In this document: piece after piece, positions 25,610 to 34,189 of the stretch
Layout of the letters: each line of letters opens with the position of its first letter
Numbering within the stretch: the stretch's first letter is position 1
NCBI GenBank assembly: GCA_963997635.1
Contig: CAXEND010000003.1
Location: 92,766-156,765, forward strand
DNA: 64,000 nucleotides
Reading direction: 5' to 3'
DNA from: GCA-2728135 sp002728135
Lineage (GTDB): Bacteria; Pseudomonadota; Alphaproteobacteria; UBA828
Translations under genes and position numbers: made by a program
Notes under the pieces: generated by a model
What the model was told of the DNA's origin: nothing
Database searches by the model: none
Seen by the model: only the letters and a program-made list of their open reading frames with translations

Positions 25610-26524
25610 TCATTCATCGTTATTATGTGATATTATTTTGACAAGTTCTAACACCTTTCTAGCTGATTCTACCACAGGATAATCGACAAACTGACCATCT
25701 ACCTCGATTGCAGCGGAACCATCTTTTTCTGCATTCTCAAAGGCAGATACAATGTTTTTTGCTTTCTTAATTTCACTTGATGTTGGAGTAAATATTTTGT
25801 TTGTATGGGCTATTTGATTTGGGTGTATACATAATTTTCCAAAGAAACCCATAATACGAGCTTTCTCTGTAACATTACTAAAACCAGTAAGATCGTCTAG
25901 GCGAATATGAACCGTGTCAATCGGACGGTCAAGACCGGCATTGACTGAGGCTAGAGCTATTCGGCTACGAACATAATCTAGTTCTTTTTCGTTAGCTGAC
26001 CATTCCATACGCATATCAGCAGTAAGATCTGCGGCACCAAATGTGATTCTGGTTATTCGAGTTTGTGCAGCAGTTTTTGCTATATCGTCTATTAATGTGA
26101 TACCTTTAGCGGTTTCAATAATTGGTATTAGGTCTATTGAACCTGGTGTTAAACCTTGCTCATGTTCTATTTGAGAAATACACCATTCAATTGTATAAAT
26201 TTCTGAGGGGCATTCAATTTTAGGTATTACAATGCCTGATAACCAAGGTCCAATTACTGCTCTAAGATCACTTAAGCAAAATTCAGTATCAAGTCCATTA
26301 ACTCTTATATAACCTGCTGGTTTTTTTATTTTTTCAGATTGTTTCACAAGAGCTTTTACAACAGTATCTCTTGTGGATACTTTCTCTGTTATTGCTACAG
26401 CATCCTCTAAGTCAAGTATTACAGAATCTGCTCCACTATTAAAAACTTTTTCAACTTTTCTAGGGTGGTTGCCAGGGGCAAACAATAGTGAACGTAAAGG
26501 TGGTTGAATAATTTTATTTATCAT
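25610..26524 (-). CDS. HpcH/HpaI-family CoA-ester lyase (citE/malyl-CoA lyase-like)
   Basis: TIM-barrel lyase of the CitE/malyl-CoA lyase group, 304 residues from ATG 26524. Signatures are LRSLLFAPGNHPRKVEKVFNSGADSVILDLEDAV (N-terminal CoA/Mg region), IPIIETAKGI (metal Glu), TFGAADLTADM (metal Asp) and GKLCIHPNQI (CoA-end). Start 26524 is supported by an ATGA overlap with the stop of the gntR-type gene upstream; ATG 26548 lies inside that gene. Cleavage of malyl-, methylmalyl- or citramalyl-CoA is possible. Coupling to a GntR regulator and a divergent CoA-transferase suggests a small catabolic module for an organic acid. Confidence 0.89.
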   Translation of the reverse strand: MINKIIQPPLRSLLFAPGNHPRKVEKVFNSGADSVILDLEDAVAITEKVSTRDTVVKALVKQSEKIKKPAGYIRVNGLDTEFCLSDLRAVIGPWLSGIVIPKIECPSEIYTIEWCISQIEHEQGLTPGSIDLIPIIETAKGITLIDDIAKTAAQTRITRITFGAADLTADMRMEWSANEKELDYVRSRIALASVNAGLDRPIDTVHIRLDDLTGFSNVTEKARIMGFFGKLCIHPNQIAHTNKIFTPTSSEIKKAKNIVSAFENAEKDGSAAIEVDGQFVDYPVVESARKVLELVKIISHNNDE

Positions 26525-27291
26525 TTTAATGTTCTTCCTGTTACCCATTTTTGTTCAAGTTCCATACTATATATAAATCTCCCTGATGGATGTTCGATTA
26601 TTGATATTTCAAAATATGAATGAGGTGGGTCTGAATAGCGTCTAATAACGACCAATGCAGGTGAGTTAGGCTCTACTTTTAGTTGTTTCACTCCTTCTTC
26701 TGTTATTGTATCTGCATATAACTCAATGTCTACTTTTCCAGCTGTTTGATTGAAGTGTCGTTCTATGAGAGCGTATACAGGTGTATCATCGTGGCCTATA
26801 AGTTTTTCCACACTTGAGAATTTAGGTTTGACATAAATTTCAACTAGGCAGATAGGTACTTCGGCCTTAGTTTTACGTATGCATCGGATTCTAGACCATT
26901 TGCTGTTTGTCTTACATCCAAGTTTTTTTGATAATGATGAGCCAACTATTATATCTTCTACATTCAAAACACTAAGTTCAGTATCTTCTGGGTATTTTAA
27001 AAATTCACCAACGTTTGAAAGTGCTTGAACATATTTTTTAGTCGGCTCTAGAATTTTAACAATTGTACCGGAACCTCGTCTACGTTCAACTAATCCTAAT
27101 TCATTTAGCCTACGTAATGCCTCCCGGACTGTATGTCTACTAACCTTAAATTTAATACATAATTCAGATTCGGTTGGTAATTTTTCTCCTATGGTATAGC
27201 GTCCATGACTGATATCTGATACTAGAGTATCAACTATCTTCTGATACCTTGTCTTGGGTCTATTATTTTGTGAAGTATTTTTTTTTGCCAT
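26521..27291 (-). CDS. GntR/HutC-family transcriptional regulator
   Basis: Ligand-responsive repressor of 256 residues. Residues about 15-80 are a GntR winged helix (GRYTIGEKLPTESELCIKFK, VSRHTVREALRRLNELGLVERRRGSGT). Residues about 100-250 are a UTRA effector domain (SKWSRIRCIRKTKAEVPICLVEIYV, LVVIRRYSDPPHSYFEISIIEHPSGRFIYSME). GGGGAAAG precedes the ATG. It is cotranscribed with the CoA-ester lyase (four-base overlap) and faces away from the CoA-transferase at 27426, so it probably controls both sides of the 134-base gap. Ligand unknown. Confidence 0.92.
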   Translation of the reverse strand: MAKKNTSQNNRPKTRYQKIVDTLVSDISHGRYTIGEKLPTESELCIKFKVSRHTVREALRRLNELGLVERRRGSGTIVKILEPTKKYVQALSNVGEFLKYPEDTELSVLNVEDIIVGSSLSKKLGCKTNSKWSRIRCIRKTKAEVPICLVEIYVKPKFSSVEKLIGHDDTPVYALIERHFNQTAGKVDIELYADTITEEGVKQLKVEPNSPALVVIRRYSDPPHSYFEISIIEHPSGRFIYSMELEQKWVTGRTLK

Positions 27292-27425
27292 ACTTTCCCC
27301 AAATTCCAGATGAAGGCAACCCGTAGTATTTAGGTTATATAATATATGAAGGTTTTAAATGTTTATCGTGAATTTATTTATATATTCTCTTAAATTTAAT
27401 TAATGTAACTCAAAAGTGTGATCTG

Positions 27426-28595
27426 ATGAAGCTTAATGGAATACGTGTGCTAGATTTATCTCGTTTTTTACCTGGACCTCATTTGGCTATGATGATGTCT
27501 GATCATGGTGCAGATGTTATCAAAGTAGAAGATATAATCTATGGTGATCCCACAAGGAACATTGGTCCAAAAGAGGGAGGGGTAAGTGTTTACTTTCGGA
27601 ATACAAATAGAGGAAAAAGGTCTTTAGCAATTAATCTCAAAAATGAAGAAGGTCGTAAAATTTTTATAGAATTAGCTAAAACCGCAGATGTAATTCTAGA
27701 AACATTTAGACCTGGTGTCGTAGATCGATTAGGTATTGGTTATTCGACTATTAGGACTGTAGCCCCTCAGGTAGTTTATTGTTCTATATCAGCTTTTGGT
27801 CAAAGTGGTTCATATAAAGATTCTCCTGCTCACGACCTTAGTGTTAATGCACTTTCAGGTGTCTTAAGTATGAGCAAAAATGAAGATGGTGAGCCTAGCA
27901 TACCTTGCTTACCCCCATCAGATCTGGCAGGATCTTTAATGGCTTTATCTGGGATACTTATGGCACTTTTCCGGCGTCAAGAAACAGGTAAAGGGGATTA
28001 TCTTGATATGAGTATGTATGATGCTGTCTTTTCTTGGACACCTCACATAATCGGAAAAGTTTTTAGCGAGGATAAGGCACCAGATCCGTCAACTGAACGG
28101 ACCCAAGGTGGTAGTGCATTTTATGGAGTATATCAAACTGCGGATAAAAAATGGATAACTCTTGGCGGTAGTGAAATCAAATTTGTGGAAAATTTTTTGA
28201 TTGCTATGGATAGGCAGGATTTGATTTCTTGTGGTAAATTACCACCTGGTTGCCAACAAAAACCACTTAAAAAATATCTCAAAGAGACGTTCATGACAAA
28301 AACCCAGAAAGAATGGATTAATTGGTTTCAGGGTAAAGATATTTGCTTTGCCCCAGTATTTAATATGAAAGAGGCAATGGATATACCTCAGTTAAATGAT
28401 CGTGAGATGATAATTCAAGATAATGACGGTAATAGACAATTAGGTGTTCCAATAAAATTCGAAGATGAGCCAGCTTCTCCATCTATGCATGCCCCGCGCC
28501 TTGGTGAGAATACAGCTGATATTCTTAGAGAAATTGGCTATAATAAAAATTTCGTTGCAGAAATGGAGAAAGAAAAAATCATCGTATTAGGGTAA
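27426..28595 (+). CDS. CaiB/BaiF (class III) CoA-transferase
   Basis: Transfers CoA between carboxylic acids through an aspartyl-CoA intermediate; 389 residues, the usual size. Family features are RVLDLSRFLPGPHLAMMMSDHGADVIKVE, NRGKRSLAINLKNEEGR, ILETFRPGVVDRLGIGY, and the presumed catalytic Asp137 in SPAHDLSVNALSG. The C-terminal AFM-like NDREMIIQDN and PRLGENTADILREIGY are also typical. It diverges from the GntR regulator and CoA-ester lyase. A plausible pathway is CoA loading of a dicarboxylate here followed by cleavage by the lyase at 25610; inferred from context only. Confidence 0.92.
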   Translation: MKLNGIRVLDLSRFLPGPHLAMMMSDHGADVIKVEDIIYGDPTRNIGPKEGGVSVYFRNTNRGKRSLAINLKNEEGRKIFIELAKTADVILETFRPGVVDRLGIGYSTIRTVAPQVVYCSISAFGQSGSYKDSPAHDLSVNALSGVLSMSKNEDGEPSIPCLPPSDLAGSLMALSGILMALFRRQETGKGDYLDMSMYDAVFSWTPHIIGKVFSEDKAPDPSTERTQGGSAFYGVYQTADKKWITLGGSEIKFVENFLIAMDRQDLISCGKLPPGCQQKPLKKYLKETFMTKTQKEWINWFQGKDICFAPVFNMKEAMDIPQLNDREMIIQDNDGNRQLGVPIKFEDEPASPSMHAPRLGENTADILREIGYNKNFVAEMEKEKIIVLG

Positions 28596-28597
28596 TT

Positions 28598-28993
28598 TTA
28601 TTTTTTCTCTTTTATTTCTATAGCTCCGCCAGCTTCTCGCCAAGCCTCAAACCCACCAGCTATATGGGCAACCGGTTTGAGTCCCATATCCTGAACTGTT
28701 TTAGTAGCAAGAGCAGAGCGAAGGCCTCCAGCACAGAAAAAAACAAATTTTTCGTTTGTTGCAAATTTTTCCTTATGGTAGGGACTATCTGGATCAATCC
28801 AAAACTCAAGCATACCTCTTGGAGCATGGTGTGCTCCTGGAATCGCTCCTTCTCTCCAAAGCTCACGAATATCTCTGATATCTACAAGTTGTATTTCGTT
28901 ATTGTCATACAGTTTTATAGCTTCAGATGCTTTTATAGTTTGAACTTCTTTTTCTGCTTCATCACATAATTCTTTGATGCCTTTAGTTATCAT
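28598..28993 (-). CDS. rhodanese-like sulfurtransferase domain protein
   Basis: Single rhodanese domain, 131 residues from ATG 28993. VDIRDIRELWREGAIPGAHHAPRG is the substrate-strand signature, and the active-site loop FFCAGGLRSALA carries catalytic Cys87. AGGA lies nine bases before 28993; an ATG at 29053 would extend into the operator-like repeats and is disfavoured. No signal peptide, so cytoplasmic. It diverges from msrB at 29150 with shared repeat boxes between them, suggesting joint regulation of sulfur and oxidative-damage handling. Confidence 0.9.
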   Translation of the reverse strand: MITKGIKELCDEAEKEVQTIKASEAIKLYDNNEIQLVDIRDIRELWREGAIPGAHHAPRGMLEFWIDPDSPYHKEKFATNEKFVFFCAGGLRSALATKTVQDMGLKPVAHIAGGFEAWREAGGAIEIKEKK

Positions 28994-29026
28994 TTTATTA
29001 GTTCCTACAAATTTATTATTCAATCT

Positions 29027-29079
29027 ATATTGGTTTATCAATATTGATACCAATATAAAATAGTGTTTATATTGGTATC
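29027..29079. promoter_or_regulatory. three TATATTGGTATC-like boxes between rhodanese gene and msrB
   Basis: A direct box TATATTGGTTTATC starts at 29027. GATACCAATATAAA (29046-29059) and TTTATATTGGTATC (29066-29079) then form a perfect 14-base inverted repeat around a six-base loop. The cluster sits in the 156-base divergent gap between the rhodanese gene (start 28993) and msrB (start 29150). Three copies in both orientations look like binding sites for a dimeric regulator acting on both genes. The regulator is unknown. Confidence 0.6.
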
Positions 29080-29149
29080 CATAAAACAGACTTTGACATT
29101 AAAAGACAACACTACTTAATTATCAATTAATAGTATGAGGGGATATAAA

Positions 29150-29554
29150 ATGTCAGATGATGTAAATAAAAATGAAGAAAAAATTTTCTCTTGGAATGAG
29201 AAATTAACTCCTGAACAATATTATATTTGTAGAGAAAAGGGTACAGAGCCAGCTTTTTCGGGAAAATATAATAATGAAAAGGCTGCAGGTATTTACCTGT
29301 GTGTATGCTGTAATGTAGCTTTATTTGACTCAAATTCAAAATATGACTCTGGGTCAGGATGGCCAAGTTTTTTTCAACCAATAAGTATGGAAGCCGTTCA
29401 TGAGGAGGCAGATTATAGCCATGGAATGAAGAGAATAGAGGTTCAGTGTAAAAAATGTAGTTCTCACTTGGGACATGTTTTTCCAGACGGACCCGAACCC
29501 ACGGGGTTAAGATATTGTATTAACTCAATTTCTCTAAAGTTAGATAGAAATTAA
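29150..29554 (+). CDS. msrB: peptide-methionine (R)-S-oxide reductase
   Basis: Repairs methionine-R-sulfoxide in proteins using thioredoxin. From ATG 29150 it is 134 residues. The zinc cysteines Cys51/Cys54 (CVCC) and Cys100/Cys103 (CKKC), the SGSGWPSFF loop, HLGHVF and catalytic Cys123 in RYCINS are all present. GAGGGG at 29135-29141 favours this start over an ATG at 29135. It is a standalone unit, divergent from the rhodanese gene. Confidence 0.96.
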   Translation: MSDDVNKNEEKIFSWNEKLTPEQYYICREKGTEPAFSGKYNNEKAAGIYLCVCCNVALFDSNSKYDSGSGWPSFFQPISMEAVHEEADYSHGMKRIEVQCKKCSSHLGHVFPDGPEPTGLRYCINSISLKLDRN

Positions 29555-29576
29555 GAAATAGAATTTTAATGCTAGT

Positions 29577-30701
29577 CTATAAATCAGGTATAATTTTATC
29601 GAGTGCTTCTAAAACTGTGATGCCAAGCTTGGAAGATTTACCCAAAGACCACCCATAAATAGAATCTGGGTTTTTTGCATTATCCTTAAAAGGTTGTTCT
29701 AATGTCATGGCAGGGCAGCCAAAGTATTCAGCTACCCAGTTACCTGCAATCTTAAGATTAGCTTTGCCAGGCTGGTTCTTTGGATATCCATATTGATCTT
29801 GAAACTCAATTGATAAATCACATAGTGCTTTTTCAAACTTTCTTACCAAGGAAATTTGCTTTTGGTTTATTGATGGGACTCCATCTGGGCCAGCAATAAA
29901 GTTGTATGGAAGTGCCTCATCTCCATGTATATCAAGAAAAAAATTACATCCAGTCCTTTTCATTAATTCTCTTACATTATAAACCTCTGGACTATCAGAA
30001 AGACTTGGGGTTTCCCATTCTCGGTTTAAATTAACCCCTTTGGCATTTGTGCGTAAAAAACCATGGAAACTGCCATCTGGATTCATATTTGGAACTAAGT
30101 AAAAAGTTGCAGAGTCTAAAAGTCTCTTTGCCAGTGTGTTTTTTTCTAGAATTAATTTTTTTATTAGCCCTTCCATTAGCCATGAAGCCATTGATTCTCC
30201 CGGATGCTGTCGAGCAATAATCCAACATACGAGATCATTGTTTTGAGAAGAACCCGCTTTTATAATATCTATTGATCTTTTTTCAACACTTAAACAGTTT
30301 GAATTTATTTCAACAAATTCTGATTGTTGACATTTCGCAATCAGATCATTGAGACGCTCCAATGAATAAGGTGCAAAGTATGCATACCATTGTAGATCTG
30401 AATTAGGTTTATGATTAATAGTTAATATTCCATCATGGTATTCAGTTTTGACCCGTGTCCATTCTTTTCTGTCAAACGTTGTTAATGCCTGATACCCAAG
30501 CCAACCTTGAGTATATGAGGCTTCACCTGCATTAATTATCCTCATGGTGACATCAATGTCTTTAGCTCCAGATAGTCGATAGTAAAACCACTGAAAGAAT
30601 TTACCCCCCTTATCTGGACTTATCTCCAATATAATATTGGATGGATCCTTATTAGATTTGCAAACGATGTTACCACTGTCAAAATTGCTTAAGATTTCCA
30701 T
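29577..30701 (-). CDS. M14 zinc carboxypeptidase, cytosolic-carboxypeptidase (CCP)-like
   Basis: Zinc metallopeptidase of the M14 CCP/AGBL subfamily. Residues 1 to about 115 form the N-terminal beta domain (LSNFDSGNIVC, KGGKFFQWFYYRLSGAKD). The catalytic domain follows with zinc motif RQHPGESMASW (HxxE), NPDGSFHGFLRTNAKGVNLNREW, zinc His in FLDIHGDEA and catalytic Glu in MTLEQPFKD. It is 374 residues from ATG 30701. An ATG at 30737 would add twelve basic residues and cannot be excluded, as neither has a strong ribosome site. Eukaryotic members remove glutamates from tubulin tails; bacterial substrates are undefined. No signal peptide. Confidence 0.88.
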   Translation of the reverse strand: MEILSNFDSGNIVCKSNKDPSNIILEISPDKGGKFFQWFYYRLSGAKDIDVTMRIINAGEASYTQGWLGYQALTTFDRKEWTRVKTEYHDGILTINHKPNSDLQWYAYFAPYSLERLNDLIAKCQQSEFVEINSNCLSVEKRSIDIIKAGSSQNNDLVCWIIARQHPGESMASWLMEGLIKKLILEKNTLAKRLLDSATFYLVPNMNPDGSFHGFLRTNAKGVNLNREWETPSLSDSPEVYNVRELMKRTGCNFFLDIHGDEALPYNFIAGPDGVPSINQKQISLVRKFEKALCDLSIEFQDQYGYPKNQPGKANLKIAGNWVAEYFGCPAMTLEQPFKDNAKNPDSIYGWSLGKSSKLGITVLEALDKIIPDL

Positions 30702-30831
30702 TATCTTCTTGTGCCTTTTTATTAATAATTTGGACATTTAGCTAACATTTAAATAACAATACATGCTTTAGTTATTTTAGTCGTAATTTTGTTTATATTT
30801 AAAATCTAATCATTAAAACGACAAAGGAAAT

Positions 30832-31173
30832 ATGTTTTTAGAACCAAAAATAAAATCAGAAATCAGAGTTAAAGCATTAATAAAACAATGTGACATCGAA
30901 ATGATTCCGGTTGTGTTATTGCATCGTGGTGATATAGATGCAGGAGCGGTGCTGTTAAAAATTAATTTGATGGATGGGCAGTGTATTCTATTAAGCCAAA
31001 CCAGAGATATTAGTGGAAAATTAGTTTGGATGAGAACTCTTGGTGAGGGTCATTTTATGGAAAGTAAAGTAGATGAATACATTAAGCACCAGTTGAATAT
31101 AGACCAAGATTTATGGGTATTAGAAATAGAAGATAGAAAAGGGTTATATACTCCTACTGAGCCAGTAATTTGA
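30832..31173 (+). CDS. DUF1491 family protein
   Basis: A 113-residue protein of an alphaproteobacterial family of unknown function. It matches the family pattern closely: KSEIRVKALIKQCD, VLLHRGDIDAGAVLLKINLMDGQC, LVWMRTLGEG and DLWVLEIEDRKG. No transmembrane or signal segment. It stands alone, divergent from the M14 peptidase and convergent with the antiporter. Useful mainly as a taxonomic marker. Confidence 0.88.
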   Translation: MFLEPKIKSEIRVKALIKQCDIEMIPVVLLHRGDIDAGAVLLKINLMDGQCILLSQTRDISGKLVWMRTLGEGHFMESKVDEYIKHQLNIDQDLWVLEIEDRKGLYTPTEPVI

Positions 31174-31207
31174 ATATTTTGATTTCTCGTTTTAAAGTAA
31201 AGGCATC

Positions 31208-32497
31208 TTACTTGCTGTTGTTGGCAGTCTTTCCTAAAGCTAATTGGATGACCTGCTTTACAGTTAGCCCTTGTATAACTATAGAAAAAACTACTACTGC
31301 ATAAGTTGCAGCAAGAATAATCGGTTTAGAGGGGCCATCCGGGAGTGAGAGTGCTAGGGCAACAGATATTCCGCCACGGAGACCTCCCCAGGCTAGTACA
31401 GGAATTGTACCCTTAGTAAACTCTTGCTTAAGTTTTAGTAATGATAAGGGAATACTTACACTTATGAAACGTGCTATTACTGTGATAGGTATTGCTATCA
31501 GCGCAAATGTTACAATTTGTCCAGACCATGTCAGAGATAGGATTTCAAAACCTATTAACAAGAACAAAACTGAGTTCATGATTTCATCTAGTAATGACCA
31601 GAATTTTGTAACATGATCTCTAGTTGTTTCCCCCATAGCAAAATTCTTACCATGATTCCCAATCAGTAAACCTGCAATGACAACAGCTATTGGTCCTGAA
31701 AGATGTGCAGCAATAGCTATACAATAAGTGCCCATTACTAAAGCCAATGTAATAAGTACTTCAAGATTGTGCTCATTCACTGTTTTGAGAATTCGATATG
31801 CAATCCACCCTGCTATAAAACCCAAGGCCGCACCGCCTAGTGCTTCTTGCACAAACAGCTTAATTACATCAGCAACAGTTGGTGTAATGCTTTGACCTGT
31901 AGGATCTGTTAAACTTATTGCTAAGCTTACAATGATAAGGAAAACTACGATTCCTACTCCATCGTTAAAAAGGCTTTCCCCAGCAATTTTTGTTTTGAGA
32001 GGTTTTGGAATTTTTACAGTTTTTAATATTCCAAGTACTGCAACTGGATCTGTGGGGGTAATTAATGCACCAAAGACTAAACACCAAATAAAGGGTATGT
32101 TAAGCCCAATAAGATTAGATAATCCCCATATAGTTAATCCAACTAAGAAAGTAGAGATGAGGACTCCAAGAGTAGCTAGGCTACCTATAGCCCATTTTTT
32201 TTCTATTAGATCATTGAGATTGATATGTAGTGCACCTGCAAAAAGTAGAAAACTCAGCATTCCTTCCATTAATAATTCATAAAAATCTATACCTGTAACA
32301 AATCCTGTAACAGCAGTTTCAATTCCTAAGCTCGGTGCAATAGAATCGACACCCAATACACCAAGGGATGTAAAAAGAGATATAATTACAAGACCGATAG
32401 TATGTGGGAGTTTCAGAAACTTATAATTGCAAAAACCAAAAAAAGCTGCGAGGGATATAATAATAGTTGCAGCTGTAAAAATTGAAGGCTGAGCCAT
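31208..32497 (-). CDS. CPA1-family Na+/H+ antiporter
   Basis: Inner-membrane cation/proton antiporter of 429 residues with about twelve hydrophobic helices. The CPA1 signatures are ALITPTDPVAVLGIL (transport site) and AGESLFNDGVGIVVFLI (the Asn-Asp pair), with the later LAWGGLRGGISVALALSLP containing the conserved Arg. ATG 32497 is preceded by AGGA and chosen over a GTG at 32524. Role: sodium or pH homeostasis, suiting a marine cell. The tail after the last helix is short, with no regulatory domain. Confidence 0.92.
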   Translation of the reverse strand: MAQPSIFTAATIIISLAAFFGFCNYKFLKLPHTIGLVIISLFTSLGVLGVDSIAPSLGIETAVTGFVTGIDFYELLMEGMLSFLLFAGALHINLNDLIEKKWAIGSLATLGVLISTFLVGLTIWGLSNLIGLNIPFIWCLVFGALITPTDPVAVLGILKTVKIPKPLKTKIAGESLFNDGVGIVVFLIIVSLAISLTDPTGQSITPTVADVIKLFVQEALGGAALGFIAGWIAYRILKTVNEHNLEVLITLALVMGTYCIAIAAHLSGPIAVVIAGLLIGNHGKNFAMGETTRDHVTKFWSLLDEIMNSVLFLLIGFEILSLTWSGQIVTFALIAIPITVIARFISVSIPLSLLKLKQEFTKGTIPVLAWGGLRGGISVALALSLPDGPSKPIILAATYAVVVFSIVIQGLTVKQVIQLALGKTANNSK

Positions 32498-32570
32498 ACT
32501 ACTAAGTCCTAATTTCGATTTCACTCTATATTTTAATAAATAGAATTAAAAAATAACTCTACCAAATATT

Positions 32571-34007
32571 TTATGACCGCAACAGGGGTACACCAGGGCG
32601 AGAGCTTGAATGTATTCCATTCTCAAAAACAATAGTTCCGTTAACGATTACTGTATGAATTCCTTCTGAAGGTTTTAGAGGGTTATCATAAGTTGCATTA
32701 TCTTTAACAGTTTTAGGATCAAAGATAACTACATCAGCAAATGAACCAGGAATTAGCTCACCACGATTTTTTAATTTAAAAGTTCTTGCACTCAGACTTG
32801 TCATCTTTCTTACAGCTTCTTCTAAGGTAAATATACCTATATCTCTTGCATAATGACCCAGAACGCGAGGAAATGTTCCCCAAAGGCGGGGGTGAGGATG
32901 TTTGTCATTCGGCAATCCATCAGAGCCAATCATTGTATCTGGATGTTGAAGAATCTTTTGAACATCAGACTCATTCATTAAGAAATATATTGCACCGCCA
33001 GGCATAAGTGCTTTTACAGCATCTTCTTTCTTGCATTTCATTTGATTGCAAATATATTCTAGGTCGTGACCCGAGAAGTTTGGAAAGGTTTTTGACCAAG
33101 TAATTATTACACGTTCTGACATTTCAACCATTTCCGGTAATATAACAGTTGATGCTGCGGTATAAGGATATGCATCAAGGCCAACAGTTTGGAAAGATTT
33201 TGCCTGATTAATTCTTCTAAGTGTTTCTGAGCTTCGCCCATAATTGGATTTTCCCATACATTTGTGATGTGAAATTATTACAGGAGCATTTGTTCTTTGA
33301 CCTATTAACAATGTTTCTTCGATTGATTTATTGATCTGGTTTGATTCATCGCGCATATGGGTTGTATATATACCCCCATAATTTGCTACTACTTCAGTTA
33401 CTGCAGAAATCTCATCAATTGTAGCAGCTTTATTTGGCTCATAAATTAATCCTGTAGATATCCCAAGCCCTCCAACGGACATAGCTTCATCTATAAGAAT
33501 TTGCATTTTTTTTATCTCGGATGGTGATGCAGGCTTTTCAGTGCTTTCCATAGCACAAATACGTAATGTTCCATGTCCTGCTAAAAAACCAACATTAGTA
33601 GCTGGTGGATATTTCTCAATTGCGGATCTGTATTCAGAAAAATTTGAGTATTTATAGCTATCTTTTTCCCCTAAAAGATCCTGAGGGGGTGGAGGAGAGA
33701 CTTGATTTAAAATTAGTGGTGCGAGACTAACACCACAATTACCTACAATAATAGATGTAACCCCTTGGCTAATTTTTGGTCGCATTGAACTATCAGAAAA
33801 TATTAAATTATCATCATGAGTATGGACATCTATGAAGCCTGGTGACACGATCATGTCTGTTGCATCTATAACCATCTCGGCCTTGGCACCATCTAAACTC
33901 GATATAGCTACTATTTTATCATTATCTATAGCGATGTCTGATTTAAACCTTGGAGTACCTAGGCCGTTTATTACATCGCCATTTTTAATTAATATATCGT
34001 AAGTCAT
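32571..34007 (-). CDS. N-acyl-D-amino-acid deacylase / amidohydrolase
   Basis: Metal-dependent amidohydrolase of the D-aminoacylase group; removes N-acyl groups from D-amino acids or related compounds. From ATG 34007 it is 478 residues. Visible motifs: SPGFIDVHTHDD (HxH metal site), IIVGNCGVSLAPL (metal-bridging Cys), YTTHMRDE, VIISHHKCMGKSN, DAYPYTAAST and MIGSDGLPNDKHPHPRLWG. All are diagnostic of the family. An upstream ATG at 34088 would add 27 residues not seen in homologues. It diverges from the N-carbamoylsarcosine amidase at 34190, so a role with other cyclic or acylated nitrogen compounds in this region is plausible. Confidence 0.9.
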   Translation of the reverse strand: MTYDILIKNGDVINGLGTPRFKSDIAIDNDKIVAISSLDGAKAEMVIDATDMIVSPGFIDVHTHDDNLIFSDSSMRPKISQGVTSIIVGNCGVSLAPLILNQVSPPPPQDLLGEKDSYKYSNFSEYRSAIEKYPPATNVGFLAGHGTLRICAMESTEKPASPSEIKKMQILIDEAMSVGGLGISTGLIYEPNKAATIDEISAVTEVVANYGGIYTTHMRDESNQINKSIEETLLIGQRTNAPVIISHHKCMGKSNYGRSSETLRRINQAKSFQTVGLDAYPYTAASTVILPEMVEMSERVIITWSKTFPNFSGHDLEYICNQMKCKKEDAVKALMPGGAIYFLMNESDVQKILQHPDTMIGSDGLPNDKHPHPRLWGTFPRVLGHYARDIGIFTLEEAVRKMTSLSARTFKLKNRGELIPGSFADVVIFDPKTVKDNATYDNPLKPSEGIHTVIVNGTIVFENGIHSSSRPGVPLLRS

Positions 34008-34189
34008 TACAACCAAATGGTGTCCTTTTGATGGAATAAAACTTATATTAATATATAACCTATAATTTTGCAGTGAACGTTTGACCAATTTTGTACTAAC
34101 AGATATTTTTCTATTAGATTAGTTTTATGATGGCAATCATATTATTTTAGGACTAGTTATATACAAACTTTAAAAATAGGAAGGCGAAC

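Noticed and set aside
27292..27425. GntR operator in the gap between regulator and CoA-transferase
   Set aside because: The position is right but I found no convincing symmetric site; only AT-rich sequence.
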